Source: Promethearchaeota archaeon (GTDB taxonomy: Archaea; Asgardarchaeota; Lokiarchaeia; Sigyniarchaeales; SOKP01). From it: a stretch of 64,000 nucleotides of DNA. Under the pieces are notes generated by a model that was given only the letters and a program-made list of their open reading frames with translations, ran no database searches and had not been told where the DNA came from. The position numbers and the translations under genes are program-made. The DNA is taken from assembly GCA_011364925.1 (NCBI GenBank), contig RDOA01000016.1, positions 1 through 64,000 of the forward strand, written 5' to 3'. Numbering within the stretch: position 1 is the first letter of the stretch; the number at the start of each line of letters is the position of its first letter. Shown here piece by piece: positions 26,205 to 35,460 of the stretch.

Positions 26205-26351
26205 TTCAATATAGTCATCTAAGAATTCTTGGATGATTTCTGCTATTATCCTTGAAAATCCAATCCCTTCCTTGTGAATTATCCATAGTTTAATATTTAT
26301 TCACGCAATTCTATTTGAATTTCTTTCAATTGAAAATGATCGTTAAAAGAA

Positions 26352-27020
26352 CTATTGATTTGAAATTAAAAAAAAAAATTTTGTATTTTTGACCTTAATT
26401 TTAGGTTCTTCTCTGATGAGTGAGACAGACAGTATGAGAATCCATGATTGATAACCATATATCGTAATACGCTCAAACAATCCAAGTAATTCAATACCAT
26501 TCATCATTAGAACAGAAGTTAAAGCTCCAAAAGTTCCCATAATTAACACTACAACTATTGAGTAGATCAAAAATGATTTCCACTTCTTTTGCTTGTTAAA
26601 CCCTATCCCAATCATTAGTATTCCAAGGACAACCAATAAGATATTTACATATGTAAGATACTTATGCATCTCACCTGCGAAAGTTGCTGCCTCACCGAAA
26701 GGATCCATTGGAAAAATTGTTCCAGTTAGCGCCGAAAATATCCCTAAAAGACCAATAAAGATTCCTCCAAAAAACAGTAATTTACTCTTTCCAAAGCTAT
26801 AATGTAAAGCGATTCCAATAGCAAATAAAACTAACCCTACTGCCGCTATTAAAAATAACAAACTCAAAAGGATGCTATTTTCCGCACCTCTTTGAGTTAA
26901 TTCACTCACCGCATTGATAATTGGACTATATCCTGGAGTTATAATACTTCCAACAATATCATTTATTAAAAATACAATAGGACCAAAAATACCTCCTAAG
27001 TATAGATGTTTTTTATTCAT
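26352..27020 (-). CDS. DUF998 membrane protein
   Basis: The 222-residue protein has six predicted membrane segments and the family signature YSPIINAVSELTQRGAEN after the first helix, where DUF998 proteins have YSxISxxISEL. A second signature, GTIFPMDPFGEAAT, and the MHKYLTYVN segment also fit. The function is unknown; a fungal relative takes part in inositol-lipid related membrane biology, but no such role can be read here. A second DUF998 protein lies at 34.6 kb. The C-terminal tail is short and basic. Confidence 0.75.
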   Translation of the reverse strand: MNKKHLYLGGIFGPIVFLINDIVGSIITPGYSPIINAVSELTQRGAENSILLSLLFLIAAVGLVLFAIGIALHYSFGKSKLLFFGGIFIGLLGIFSALTGTIFPMDPFGEAATFAGEMHKYLTYVNILLVVLGILMIGIGFNKQKKWKSFLIYSIVVVLIMGTFGALTSVLMMNGIELLGLFERITIYGYQSWILILSVSLIREEPKIKVKNTKFFFLISNQ

Positions 27021-27284
27021 TTTTTTAATATCACCACTTTTTTATTATTAAATATTATACAGATTGGGGCTCTAATAAGAGGATGTTCACTAATATGGAA
27101 AAAAAGACTAATACTAGGGATTTTCAAGAATTAATTGTTCTGGATAATTGAAATCTTAAGTATAAAAATTATAAAAATACATAAAATGGAGCATTTTAGA
27201 CTGATCTGGATATAATACAAAACAAAATTTACTGAATTTTTTCCTATCTAGTTGAAATTAGAAACAAGAATCTTATTCACCTAG

Positions 27285-28169
27285 TTATTTAGTTCTAAGT
27301 AATTGATCCACCCAACAGTCGTAATATTTTCCGTATAAAACAATATGTGGAACTACATCCTTAAATCCTTCGTCTTGTATCGTTTCCTGAATAGTTTGAG
27401 AGTCTTTGGAACTTTTTGCCCATGTGTGCATTGTAATAAAATTGGGTAAATTACTATAACTTAACACATAGGCAATATTTGAGGAGTATTTTTCGGTAAT
27501 ATGTTTTATAGTAGAATTTATATCAGTTCCCTCATGTAAAAATAGGTGAAAAACTGTTATAAAATTATTTTCTAATCTTGGAGTCCATTCAATAGTAAAC
27601 GAGGCTAAACTATCCTCCTTCATCCGATCCAACCGCTTTCTAGCAGTTTTTGGCGAGATTCCAACCTCTTCGGCGATATCCGCTATAGATTTCCTTGCAT
27701 CTCTATTTAAGGTCTTTAGAATTTTAAAATCAACACCAGTTAATGTTTCTGGTACTGTTAAGTAAGGAACATTTAAAATTCCTACAGTTGGATCACTGAT
27801 GTGAGCCGTACTTGACACAAAACTGTTAAAATCTTGAAGTTCTGTTATATTTCTTAGATATGCGACTATGTAGAGAAATTTACCGCCCGCAATTGCAACG
27901 AAATATATACTCTCATGTTGCCCTAACTCTTTACTAACATCATCCATCGATTTTGCATTAGAAGTACCAAAAGTAGAAACCCATAGACTTTTTAATGCAA
28001 CTACACTTGGTCGCGCAATAAAGGCATTGATAGACTCATCTTCTACGAGTTTCTTTATACGCTTATGTATTGCGCTGACTGTCATATCTGTAATCTCAGC
28101 CAACTCCCTGTAGGTCAAGCGAGAGTTTTCCATAAGTTTTCGAAGAATGATTAAATCTATCTCGTCCAT
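27285..28169 (-). CDS. Lrp/AsnC-type regulator with two winged-helix domains
   Basis: The 294-residue protein has two Lrp-like helix-turn-helix modules, not one: DEIDLIILRKLMENSRLTYR at the start and GVDFKILKTLNRDARKSIADIAEEVGISPKT near residue 150. Each is followed by an αβ segment that could be a RAM-like effector domain. The arrangement suggests fusion of two Lrp genes, a type seen in some archaea. The start at 28169 (MDEIDL) fits the family; the frame to 28217 adds a hydrophobic leader that looks non-coding. It may sense amino acids or thiols. It is transcribed alone. Confidence 0.85.
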   Translation of the reverse strand: MDEIDLIILRKLMENSRLTYRELAEITDMTVSAIHKRIKKLVEDESINAFIARPSVVALKSLWVSTFGTSNAKSMDDVSKELGQHESIYFVAIAGGKFLYIVAYLRNITELQDFNSFVSSTAHISDPTVGILNVPYLTVPETLTGVDFKILKTLNRDARKSIADIAEEVGISPKTARKRLDRMKEDSLASFTIEWTPRLENNFITVFHLFLHEGTDINSTIKHITEKYSSNIAYVLSYSNLPNFITMHTWAKSSKDSQTIQETIQDEGFKDVVPHIVLYGKYYDCWVDQLLRTK

Positions 28170-28345
28170 AATAATTACTAGAAGACTAATTGTTCTTGAT
28201 ATTAAGAATTTTATCAATTATGATCTTTTCTGTTATAAATCCATTATTATATTAAATTTTCTGCTGATTTCATCATAAAAATTTCTAGCCTAGATTTTTA
28301 TGAATATAAGAATTCTTCAAGGTGTTTCCTATAAAAGTAAAAAAA

Positions 28346-29308
28346 TTAGATATTGTCTAATGTAATTACTACCTGTCCTTTCTTCTGCCCCGATTCGACA
28401 TACTTGTGAGCTTTAGCAATTTGCTCCAACGAAAAACGCTTATCTATGACTGCTCTTATTTTTCCTCCCTCAATAAGCTCTTTAAGGAAAATTAAATCCT
28501 CAGATCTCTCTTCTAAGAGACCACTTATAGCATTCTTGTTGAATGCTATCCGAAAAGCTCGTCCTAATCCGAATGTAGCAAAAACATAGAAACCTTCTTC
28601 CTTTAACGATCTCTTACTAGCTAAAAACGGACTCTTGCCTATTGTATCAAAAATTAAATCGTATTTCTCACCGTTTTTGGTAAAATTCTCTTTAGTATAA
28701 TCAATTACCTTATCTGCTCCAAGAGATTTCACTAATTCTAATTTTGGGGTACTGCACACCCCGGTAACTTCTGCTCCAAAATACTTGGCAAGCTGAACGG
28801 CATAAGTACCTAACCCTCCAGAAGCGCCAAAGATAAGAACATTTTGTCCACTCTGGATATTGCCTTTTCTTAGGAAATATAGTGATGTTAATCCCCCATA
28901 AGGAATAGCGGCGGCTTCTTCATAAGCTATATTGGAAGGTTTTAGTGCTACCGCACCATCTTCAGGTATACATACGTACTCAGCATTAGCTCCTAAATTC
29001 TCTCCCGTGAATCCAAAAACCTTGTCTCCTTTTTTAAAAAGATTTACATTTTTACCTATAGATTCAATTTCCCCAGCAAACTCCGTCCCAAGTATTTGTT
29101 TCTTTGGCCTACTGAACCCCGATGATAATCTTACTAGAAGTCCAAATCCTGGAGGGCCTGTGCAAGCTCGCCCCCAACAATCGTACAATGTTACTGTTGT
29201 CGCATGTACTCTTATCATTACATCATTATCCTTCGGAACTGGTTTTTCTACTTCCTTGATCTGGAGAACTTCTGGAGGTCCGTATTTTGAGTAAACAGCC
29301 GCTTTCAT
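28346..29308 (-). CDS. Zinc-independent MDR alcohol dehydrogenase/quinone oxidoreductase-like
   Basis: The protein has the medium-chain dehydrogenase fold: MKAAVYSKYGPPEVLQIKEV at the start, GTEFAGEIESIGKNVNLFK, GDKVFGFTG, and the NADPH site VLIFGASGGLGTYAVQLAKY. The zinc-binding residues of classical alcohol dehydrogenases are missing, which fits the quinone reductase/enoyl reductase branch. The start at 29308 follows the family; a GTG at 29374 would add 22 residues that look unlike an enzyme N-terminus. The C-terminal IDKRFSLEQIAKAHKYVESG is typical. The substrate is unknown. Confidence 0.88.
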   Translation of the reverse strand: MKAAVYSKYGPPEVLQIKEVEKPVPKDNDVMIRVHATTVTLYDCWGRACTGPPGFGLLVRLSSGFSRPKKQILGTEFAGEIESIGKNVNLFKKGDKVFGFTGENLGANAEYVCIPEDGAVALKPSNIAYEEAAAIPYGGLTSLYFLRKGNIQSGQNVLIFGASGGLGTYAVQLAKYFGAEVTGVCSTPKLELVKSLGADKVIDYTKENFTKNGEKYDLIFDTIGKSPFLASKRSLKEEGFYVFATFGLGRAFRIAFNKNAISGLLEERSEDLIFLKELIEGGKIRAVIDKRFSLEQIAKAHKYVESGQKKGQVVITLDNI

Positions 29309-29448
29309 AAAAGATTCATATCGAGAATCACCGAGATTCTCTTTTAATACTTTATTTTGTGTAATTTTTATCACTTTTTAAATAAATTTTATTTCTGATT
29401 TTTCTATTTATATTTCTCTTATTTACTATTAAAAAGGATTTAAGACTT

Positions 29449-30324
29449 CTATTTTCTTCCTTTCCGCATATAAATGTAGAATACTATTTCAGCGAGCAAA
29501 ATAACAGCTAATCCGATAAAAATAAAATAATATTCGTCTGGAACGCGTTCATGTTCTGGAATAAATTTTCCTGGCACGAAGTCAAGAAGGGTTTTTCCTC
29601 CATATGAAAACTTATAACTGGAAAGAACTCCCTTAGAATTATATTTTACATTTATATTAATAGCAGCGCTATTGTTTTCAAATCCTAAAGCTGGGATGTC
29701 TATTGAATAGCCATTTGATTGCGCTGTAGCCACTATATTTGTGTACAATCCACCTTTAGCGGTCATCTCTGCAAGGAATTCACTCACGAGTGTTGACCAG
29801 CTCATCGTTGTAGGAGCAATAAAAACACTGAACATAGTATAAAAACTGAACGAGTAACTTAAATTCACTGTTTGCTTTAAGAAACTTGATGTATCATTTA
29901 CTACGTACCATGTTTCATCCCATTCATCACTATCAAATAATGAAAGTATCCATCCAAAAGTTCCGTTTACAGGTGTATATGTAATTGTCGAATTATCACT
30001 TGGAGAAAACAATAACCCACTTTCCTCAACGCCTATAGAGGTAACTTTTAAAGGCCAATAGGATTGTGGTGGAGCAAAGTTTTTCCAGTCATTGAAAACT
30101 CTTGTTAAGTTAGATGCTCCTAATGGTACGAGATTTTCTAAAGTAGCTCCTAAATCATCATTAACATATGTGTTCCAGTTCTCTCTATATATACTAAGCG
30201 CCCATTCATATTCACCACCATTTTGTATTCCAACATACGATCCTTGTGCATTCGAAATTCTTATAAAAGGTATTAAGAGAAGAATAACAAGTGTTATAGA
30301 ACTTATACATTTCATTTTCTTCAT
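29449..30324 (-). CDS. Exported membrane-anchored protein of the ABC-2 operon
   Basis: The 291-residue protein has a signal peptide (SSITLVILLLIPFIRISNAQ), a β-rich outer domain with many Asn-x-Ser/Thr sites and Trp-rich segments, and a C-terminal membrane helix (YYFIFIGLAVILLAEIVFYI) ending in RKGRK. The topology is an outward domain held at the cell surface. It starts 39 bp after the ABC-2 permease gene, so it is likely a dedicated partner or cargo of that exporter. I recognise no domain family. Confidence 0.7.
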   Translation of the reverse strand: MKKMKCISSITLVILLLIPFIRISNAQGSYVGIQNGGEYEWALSIYRENWNTYVNDDLGATLENLVPLGASNLTRVFNDWKNFAPPQSYWPLKVTSIGVEESGLLFSPSDNSTITYTPVNGTFGWILSLFDSDEWDETWYVVNDTSSFLKQTVNLSYSFSFYTMFSVFIAPTTMSWSTLVSEFLAEMTAKGGLYTNIVATAQSNGYSIDIPALGFENNSAAININVKYNSKGVLSSYKFSYGGKTLLDFVPGKFIPEHERVPDEYYFIFIGLAVILLAEIVFYIYMRKGRK

Positions 30325-30363
30325 TTTTCATCATCTCTTTGTTTTGTTTATTCAAATAAATTT

Positions 30364-31134
30364 CTAAGCCCTGCCGTACTTCTTGAATAATAGGATTCCT
30401 GCGATAATTAGTACAAGGCTGAAAGCTACAAGGATTAACAAATCCCACCAAATCCTTAAATTACCTAAATCGACACCGAAGAAGAGAAGAGATAAAGCAT
30501 CTGAAGCGTAATACAATGGCATAAACATAGTAACTATCTGGGTCTCCGGGGGTAAAGGGTATAAATTCGATGCAAGCAGCTGCTGCGGTAAGAGAAAAAT
30601 CCAAACTAAACCTCCAGCAGCTTTGGCGCTCTTTGATACAGTTGCCGTAATCAATCCAAAACCAATAGTGGATAAGGTAAAAATTATCATAATCACAAAT
30701 GAAAGGAGTATCCCCGTGAGCGTTATGTACCGCATCGCCCCCATTAGAAATGTAAGAACGAAAATTATTGCCACTTGAATAATCGCCATGAATATATTTG
30801 ATATTATATGACTTACCATGAATTCTGCTGCGGTGGTTGGTGTTGTGTTGATTCTTTTTAATAATCCTTGTTCTCGATCCTCTGAAAACGATAAAGCAAC
30901 GGGTATCGCTATGAAAAGCCCGCTAATGGCAATGAATCCGGGAACCATGAATTCGAACAAATATCCATCTTGTCCTGTCCATCCATAATCTTCTACATAT
31001 ATCGATCCAAACGCAAAGCCAAATATCAATATTAGCGCAACGGGAAGTATTAATATTATAAATAGTGCCGTTGGTACCTTGATTAAGCTTTTAAGTTGTA
31101 TTTTGACAAAAGCAAAAATTCGCTGTCGTTTCAT
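30364..31134 (-). CDS. ABC-2 type exporter permease
   Basis: The 256-residue protein has six membrane segments with the ABC-2 layout: a first helix after IQLKSLIKVPTALFIILIL, the long loop with GFAFGSIYVEDYG, and SEDREQGLLKRINTTPTTA, the family's conserved ERExGLLxxLxxTP element. Near the end are PLPPETQIVTMFMPLYYASD and LWIFLLPQQLL-type helices. It pairs with the ATPase encoded two bases upstream. Such exporters move drugs, lipids or polysaccharide; the substrate is unknown. Confidence 0.88.
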   Translation of the reverse strand: MKRQRIFAFVKIQLKSLIKVPTALFIILILPVALILIFGFAFGSIYVEDYGWTGQDGYLFEFMVPGFIAISGLFIAIPVALSFSEDREQGLLKRINTTPTTAAEFMVSHIISNIFMAIIQVAIIFVLTFLMGAMRYITLTGILLSFVIMIIFTLSTIGFGLITATVSKSAKAAGGLVWIFLLPQQLLASNLYPLPPETQIVTMFMPLYYASDALSLLFFGVDLGNLRIWWDLLILVAFSLVLIIAGILLFKKYGRA

Positions 31135-31136
31135 CT

Positions 31137-31955
31137 TTAGAGCCCCTCCATAATTCTTCTTCCCGTAATTTTTAAAAATACTTCCTCCAAGTCTTTAGCA
31201 CCATGCTTTGCGATCAATTCTTTTGGCGGTCCTAATGCGACCAATTTACCGAAATCAATAATGGCAACGCGATCGCAGAGTACCTCTGCTTCTTCAATGT
31301 AGTGCGTTGTCAAGATTACAGTTTTATTTGTATTCTTTAACGAATTAATGAAATCCCAAGTCGCACGTCGGACTCTTGCGTCCATTCCGACTGTTGGCTC
31401 GTCCAGAAACAAGATTGCTGGGTCACTAATTAATGCTACAATAAGATTTAGTTGTCTTAACATCCCACCGCTATATTTTTTTGCGGCTCTATTAGCGGCT
31501 TTTGATAATCCCAATAAATTCAGGAACTTCTCCATCCTTTCGTTTATTACTTCTTTTTTCACAAGATGTAAATTCCCAAAAAGTTCGATATTTTCTTTAG
31601 CATTGAGATATTGATAAACCGATGCTTGCTGAGGACACACTCCAATTAATTCTTTGATTTTGGGAAGGTTTTTTTTAACATCGTAACCTCCTACAAACGC
31701 CTCTCCTTCGGTTTGATCCAACAAGCCAACCAAAATGTTAATTGTTGTCGTCTTTCCCGCTCCGTTTGGACCCAAAAGCCCAAATAACTCTCCCTTGTTT
31801 ACTGAGAAAGATATTCCATCAACAGCTCTAACTTCTTCTATAACTTTTCTTCCCGTATAAATCTTCACTAAATCCCTAACTTCAATAGCATTGGGATTCT
31901 CAGGACCAAATTTTAATTTAAAATCTTCTGTTTTTGATTCTGACATTATATTCAT
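31137..31955 (-). CDS. ABC exporter ATPase
   Basis: All ABC motifs are present: Walker A GPNGAGKTT, Q-loop VCPQQASVYQ, signature YSGGMLRQ, Walker B ILFLDEPTVGMD, and H-loop LTTHYIEEAE. The C-terminal region (AKHGAKDLEEVFLKITGR) is typical of ABC-2 drug and daunorubicin-type ATPases. The start is placed at the ATG at 31955; a second ATG at 31946 and a TTG at 31970 are also in frame. Only two bases separate it from the permease gene, so this is the first gene of the three-gene exporter operon. Confidence 0.92.
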   Translation of the reverse strand: MNIMSESKTEDFKLKFGPENPNAIEVRDLVKIYTGRKVIEEVRAVDGISFSVNKGELFGLLGPNGAGKTTTINILVGLLDQTEGEAFVGGYDVKKNLPKIKELIGVCPQQASVYQYLNAKENIELFGNLHLVKKEVINERMEKFLNLLGLSKAANRAAKKYSGGMLRQLNLIVALISDPAILFLDEPTVGMDARVRRATWDFINSLKNTNKTVILTTHYIEEAEVLCDRVAIIDFGKLVALGPPKELIAKHGAKDLEEVFLKITGRRIMEGL

Positions 31956-32068
31956 TTCACATTCTTTCAAATTTAATTTTTTTAAAATTGGTTTTTTTTT
32001 TCAAAATTTATTCTGGTTGATTGAGATTCTCTCTATTAATAGTACCTCTATTAAAAAAAAGTACTGAA

Positions 32069-32431
32069 TTAATTGATAACTTCTTTATTATTAGCGCTTA
32101 ACTTAATAAATCCTCCAGATAATACTCCAAACAATATAGTAAGGGAGATCGCAACAACCAGAAACAACATATCTCCTGGAGCGATTAGGGCATAACATAC
32201 CCACACAACTGCTATAGATGCACCAAATAACCAGCCAAGAACTTCTTTCAAAACATTTTTCTTTTCGCTTATGGCAATAAGTCCTCCAGATAACGTACCT
32301 AGCAGAATCGTAAGAGAAATTGCAACAGCGAGAAAGACTCTATTATTTGCTCCAAGAAAAGCAAAAGCAATCCACACTACTGCTATGCCCGCTCCTAAAA
32401 TTTCAGCAACTAATCTTTTTGAATTATACAA
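32069..32431 (-). CDS. Small membrane protein made of two repeats
   Basis: The 120-residue protein has four membrane segments arranged as two copies of a ~55-residue unit: GAGIAVVWIAFAFLGANN then FLAVAISLTILLGTLSGG, and GASIAVVWVCYALIAPGD then FLVVAISLTILFGVLSGG. The near-identical halves point to recent internal duplication. The family is unknown to me. It lies 113 bp upstream of the ABC operon on the same strand and may or may not be part of it. Confidence 0.7.
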   Translation of the reverse strand: MYNSKRLVAEILGAGIAVVWIAFAFLGANNRVFLAVAISLTILLGTLSGGLIAISEKKNVLKEVLGWLFGASIAVVWVCYALIAPGDMLFLVVAISLTILFGVLSGGFIKLSANNKEVIN

Positions 32432-32653
32432 TCATGTCACCGTTTAAATTAGAGTTAATATTTAGTTTAATATATTTAGTTTTATATACTTTAACCAATT
32501 GTTTAAAGAGTTTTTATAAACTATGAATAATAATTCATTTCTTTGATTTAATAAATTGTTTGGTTTTAAAATTGGAATTTTATCAAAGACTACCAATAAG
32601 TTTATCATTTTACTCTTAAAAAGTAAATTCTGTTCCTTAAAGGTTATATCTCT

Positions 32654-33311
32654 TTATGAAAATATTAATAACCATCCTCCTAAGATTATTTCAAAAAACA
32701 AAACCAAGAGACCTCCAATATTCCAAAGGATTTTAAAGTTGGACTTTCTCTGGAATATCATGTTACCAACACCATAGAGAATGCTAGCAATAATTCCAAA
32801 CCACCCGATAATTATAGGTATGACTTCATATATAACAAACAAGAGTGAATATGCAAACGTACCGATTGAGAATAAGATCTGGGCAAATGCGAATCTAGAA
32901 GCTTTTGTTTTAAGAATGCTACGACCTAAATCAATTAACACATCTTTTTCGACACCACTAGTATTTGAGTACTTCAGTGCTGTATCTAAGAGTCTCCAGT
33001 AATTATTTTTGTCATAAATTTGTATCGAACCTTCTCCTATCCGAGCGACACACCAGATGATTCCAAGTATTATATTATATTGACCAAAAGCAATAAGCAA
33101 TGTTATAGCAAGAGAAACTATGCTAATGTGCTCTAAGAGGATTAAAATCACGCCAATCTTAAATTTCGTAGGATTATCATTGATCTTCTTTAGTTTGGCT
33201 TCTGAGTCCAATTCTCCAATTGTTTTATACCCAAATATACCACTTGCAATATTTGAAATTATAATAAACAGGAAAAGGAAACCAGATATTTTATCAAAAA
33301 TTACAATGCAC
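32654..33311 (-). CDS. DUF4386-type membrane protein with shifted N-terminus
   Basis: From the TTG at 33211 the 185-residue product shows five to six membrane segments and DUF4386 features (LLFVIYEVIPIIIGWFGI, FEIILGGWLLI). The frame remains open upstream and encodes FDKISGFLFLFIIISNIA, the family's usual first helix, but no normal start codon precedes it before a stop. A GTG at 33311 in another frame would join it if the five-base T run (33296-33300) were one base shorter. So the gene is either frameshifted or affected by a sequencing error in a homopolymer. The function of DUF4386 is unknown. Confidence 0.65.
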
Positions 33312-33458
33312 CTATATCTTACTATTTTTAATTAAATAAATTTGTTTCTTTGATTTTTACATTTATTTCTAAGAATTTGATACTCTTTTGTAGATATTCT
33401 AATAAATTAATTAAAAACCTTAAAATAATAAAAAGGGTTTTATTAAGAAATTATCTAC

Positions 33459-33713
33459 TTAATCTTTGCCTCGAATCAGTTTAACTAAGAAGATTATTAG
33501 GAATATTGCTCCAATTGTAACGCATATAATAGGAATCGCTTCAGTGACGATCCCTACCATAAGTACTTCGGGTGTACTAATAGAATCTATGAAATCTTGA
33601 TAACTTAAAATATCAGGGTAATACTAACCAAATAACGGAGGTATTACAAACATTGTTACTATAAAAATAAGAACTAGAATTATTCCAATAGTAAATGCTG
33701 TCCATTTTTTCAT
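33459..33713 (-). pseudogene. Small two-helix membrane protein gene with in-frame TAG
   Basis: An ATG at 33713 opens a frame encoding MKKWTAFTIGIILVLIFIVT, a membrane helix, and PPLFG, then codon 30 is TAG (33624-33626). The same frame continues with YYPDILSYQDFIDS, a second membrane helix (AIPIICVTIGAIFLIIFLVK) and LIRGKD before TAA at 33459. The 84-codon total looks like one small two-helix protein. The TAG suggests a point nonsense mutation, a sequencing error or readthrough. The 1-29 part alone could still be made. Confidence 0.55.
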
Positions 33714-33788
33714 TTGAATTAACTCTATTTTTTAAAATTACAAATTGATACCAAATAATATAATGATTATGCATTAAATAAATAAATA

Positions 33789-34571
33789 ATGATTAGGCAG
33801 ATTAAAGATAAGGAATCTCTTTATAACTTTTTTAAAAAAGATGTGTTTTTATTTGCTTACCACATAGGGGATCTCGACGATTTTTACTTTTCAGATTGTA
33901 AATGGTTTGGAATAGAAGAAAATGGGCAGATTTTAGAAGTAATATTGTTATATTCAGGTTTAAAGGTTCCAACCCTTTTGTTGTTTGGTTCAGTCGAAAG
34001 GATTCCATATCTGGTCAAAAAAATGATAGATAAACTCCCAGATCGTTTCTATTGTCATTATCAAGGTAATTTTCACGAGTTATTTAGACCAGATTACAGA
34101 ATGACCTCTTTAGGAACCCATTTGAAAATGAAATATCAAGGAGCGGTTTCTAAAATCTCCAATATTAATACGTGTGAAATAATTCAGTTAACAGAGAAGG
34201 ATATACCAGATCTTCTTATACTATATCAACAAGCTTATCCAGAAGGTTATTTTGTACCATATATGGTAAAAACAGGGAAATATTACGGAGTTAGAGTTGA
34301 TAATAGAATTATTTCCGTAGCGGGGGTTCATGTTTTTTCTACATCATATAATATAGCTGTTTTGGGAAATATTACAACTCATCCTAAATATCGTGGAAAA
34401 GGACTGGCGAAAAAATGTACAGCGCGATTGTTAAAATCGTTTAACGGAGAGATAGACCGAATTGGTTTGAATGTTAAGAAAGACAATATTACTGCCTTAA
34501 AATTATATGAAGATTTAGGCTTTATCGCCCAATCTACCTACAAAGAAGCCTATTTTGAAAAAATTAGATGA
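33789..34571 (+). CDS. GNAT family N-acetyltransferase
   Basis: The C-terminal half is a GNAT domain: IAVLGNITTHPKYRGKGLAK gives the acetyl-CoA pyrophosphate loop (R/Q-x-x-G-x-G/A form) and LNVKKDNITALKLYEDLGF is the family's final helix-strand. The N-terminal ~130 residues look like a second, diverged acetyltransferase-like half, as in FR47-type proteins. Acceptor unknown. It is the first of two plus-strand genes; a DUF998 gene follows 42 bp downstream. Confidence 0.82.
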   Translation: MIRQIKDKESLYNFFKKDVFLFAYHIGDLDDFYFSDCKWFGIEENGQILEVILLYSGLKVPTLLLFGSVERIPYLVKKMIDKLPDRFYCHYQGNFHELFRPDYRMTSLGTHLKMKYQGAVSKISNINTCEIIQLTEKDIPDLLILYQQAYPEGYFVPYMVKTGKYYGVRVDNRIISVAGVHVFSTSYNIAVLGNITTHPKYRGKGLAKKCTARLLKSFNGEIDRIGLNVKKDNITALKLYEDLGFIAQSTYKEAYFEKIR

Positions 34572-34613
34572 AAATCTATGTAACTTTTAATTCTAATAAG
34601 ATTTAAAATACCT

Positions 34614-35222
34614 ATGATATTATATCAAATTCTAGCGATTTGTGGTATGCTCAGTCCAATTGTGTATACTTTAATGTGGATATATGTTGGTAGCTTAGAT
34701 TCAGAATACAATCACATCCGAGACGATATTAGTTCGCTGTTTGCGATTGGTGCTCCTAAAAGACGCCTAGCACAAATTTTTATAATAGTGTCCAGCGTTC
34801 TACTACTGCTATTTTATCTCGGACTACACGAGGGTTTAAACGATGGAGGAGGGTCAGTTATAGGTCCATCTTTACTGGTTGCTAGCTCAATTTTAGGAGT
34901 TTTTGTTGCGCTCTTTTTTCCTCTTGATGAAGGTGGAGAAATAAAAACTTACAGGGGAAAACTGCACGTAATCCTCGTGGTGGCGTCTGGAATATTGACA
35001 ATCATAGGGATGGTTGCTCTGTGGCTTCGATTACAGTCAGTAACCTTCTGGAATGGATTTGCTATATTCTCACTCGTTTCTGCTATAGTTTCAGCAATCC
35101 TTATAACAATTTCAGGTATCTTCGCTCGAGGAAAATACCGAGGTATACTCGAGAGATTTGGCGTTACCCCCTATCAAGTCTACTACTTTGTTCTAGGTCT
35201 GATGGTATTTTTAGCAAATTGA
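34614..35222 (+). CDS. DUF998 membrane protein
   Basis: The 202-residue protein has six membrane segments and the DUF998 signature: SEYNHIRDDISSLFAIGAPKR after the first helix, then LFFPLDEGGEIKTY and GKLHVILVVASGI matching the second signature and the conserved His. It shares the family with the 26.4-27.0 kb gene but is not a close copy. The function is unknown. It follows the acetyltransferase gene by 42 bp, perhaps in one transcript. The 238 bases after it hold no clear gene. Confidence 0.75.
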   Translation: MILYQILAICGMLSPIVYTLMWIYVGSLDSEYNHIRDDISSLFAIGAPKRRLAQIFIIVSSVLLLLFYLGLHEGLNDGGGSVIGPSLLVASSILGVFVALFFPLDEGGEIKTYRGKLHVILVVASGILTIIGMVALWLRLQSVTFWNGFAIFSLVSAIVSAILITISGIFARGKYRGILERFGVTPYQVYYFVLGLMVFLAN

Positions 35223-35460
35223 CTTAATTATTTTTTTTTATTTTTCCCCTAATGCAGAAATCCTAGTTTCATTATTTTGCCGTGATCTAACAATAAAATA
35301 TGATCATTACAATTATTAGTTGTGCCATACAAGTAAATCCCGTAAGTAAACCACCAAATTTTAATGGGAAAAAAATCGGTAATAATAAAAAAATAAAAAT
35401 TAATTAAGTCTTATTATTCTATAATTTTCTGCTTAATCAACATGATTGCTAATATAATCA

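Noticed and set aside
33624-33626. Idea that TAG encodes pyrrolysine here
   Set aside because: TAG ends ordinary genes in this window (for example at 20638-20640 and 61515-61517) and no pyl gene is visible.
35223-35460. Possible minus-strand membrane protein remnant (LPIFFPLKFGGLLTGFTCM)
   Set aside because: The frame is short, lacks a clear start, and stops break the upstream part; it may be decayed but cannot be supported.
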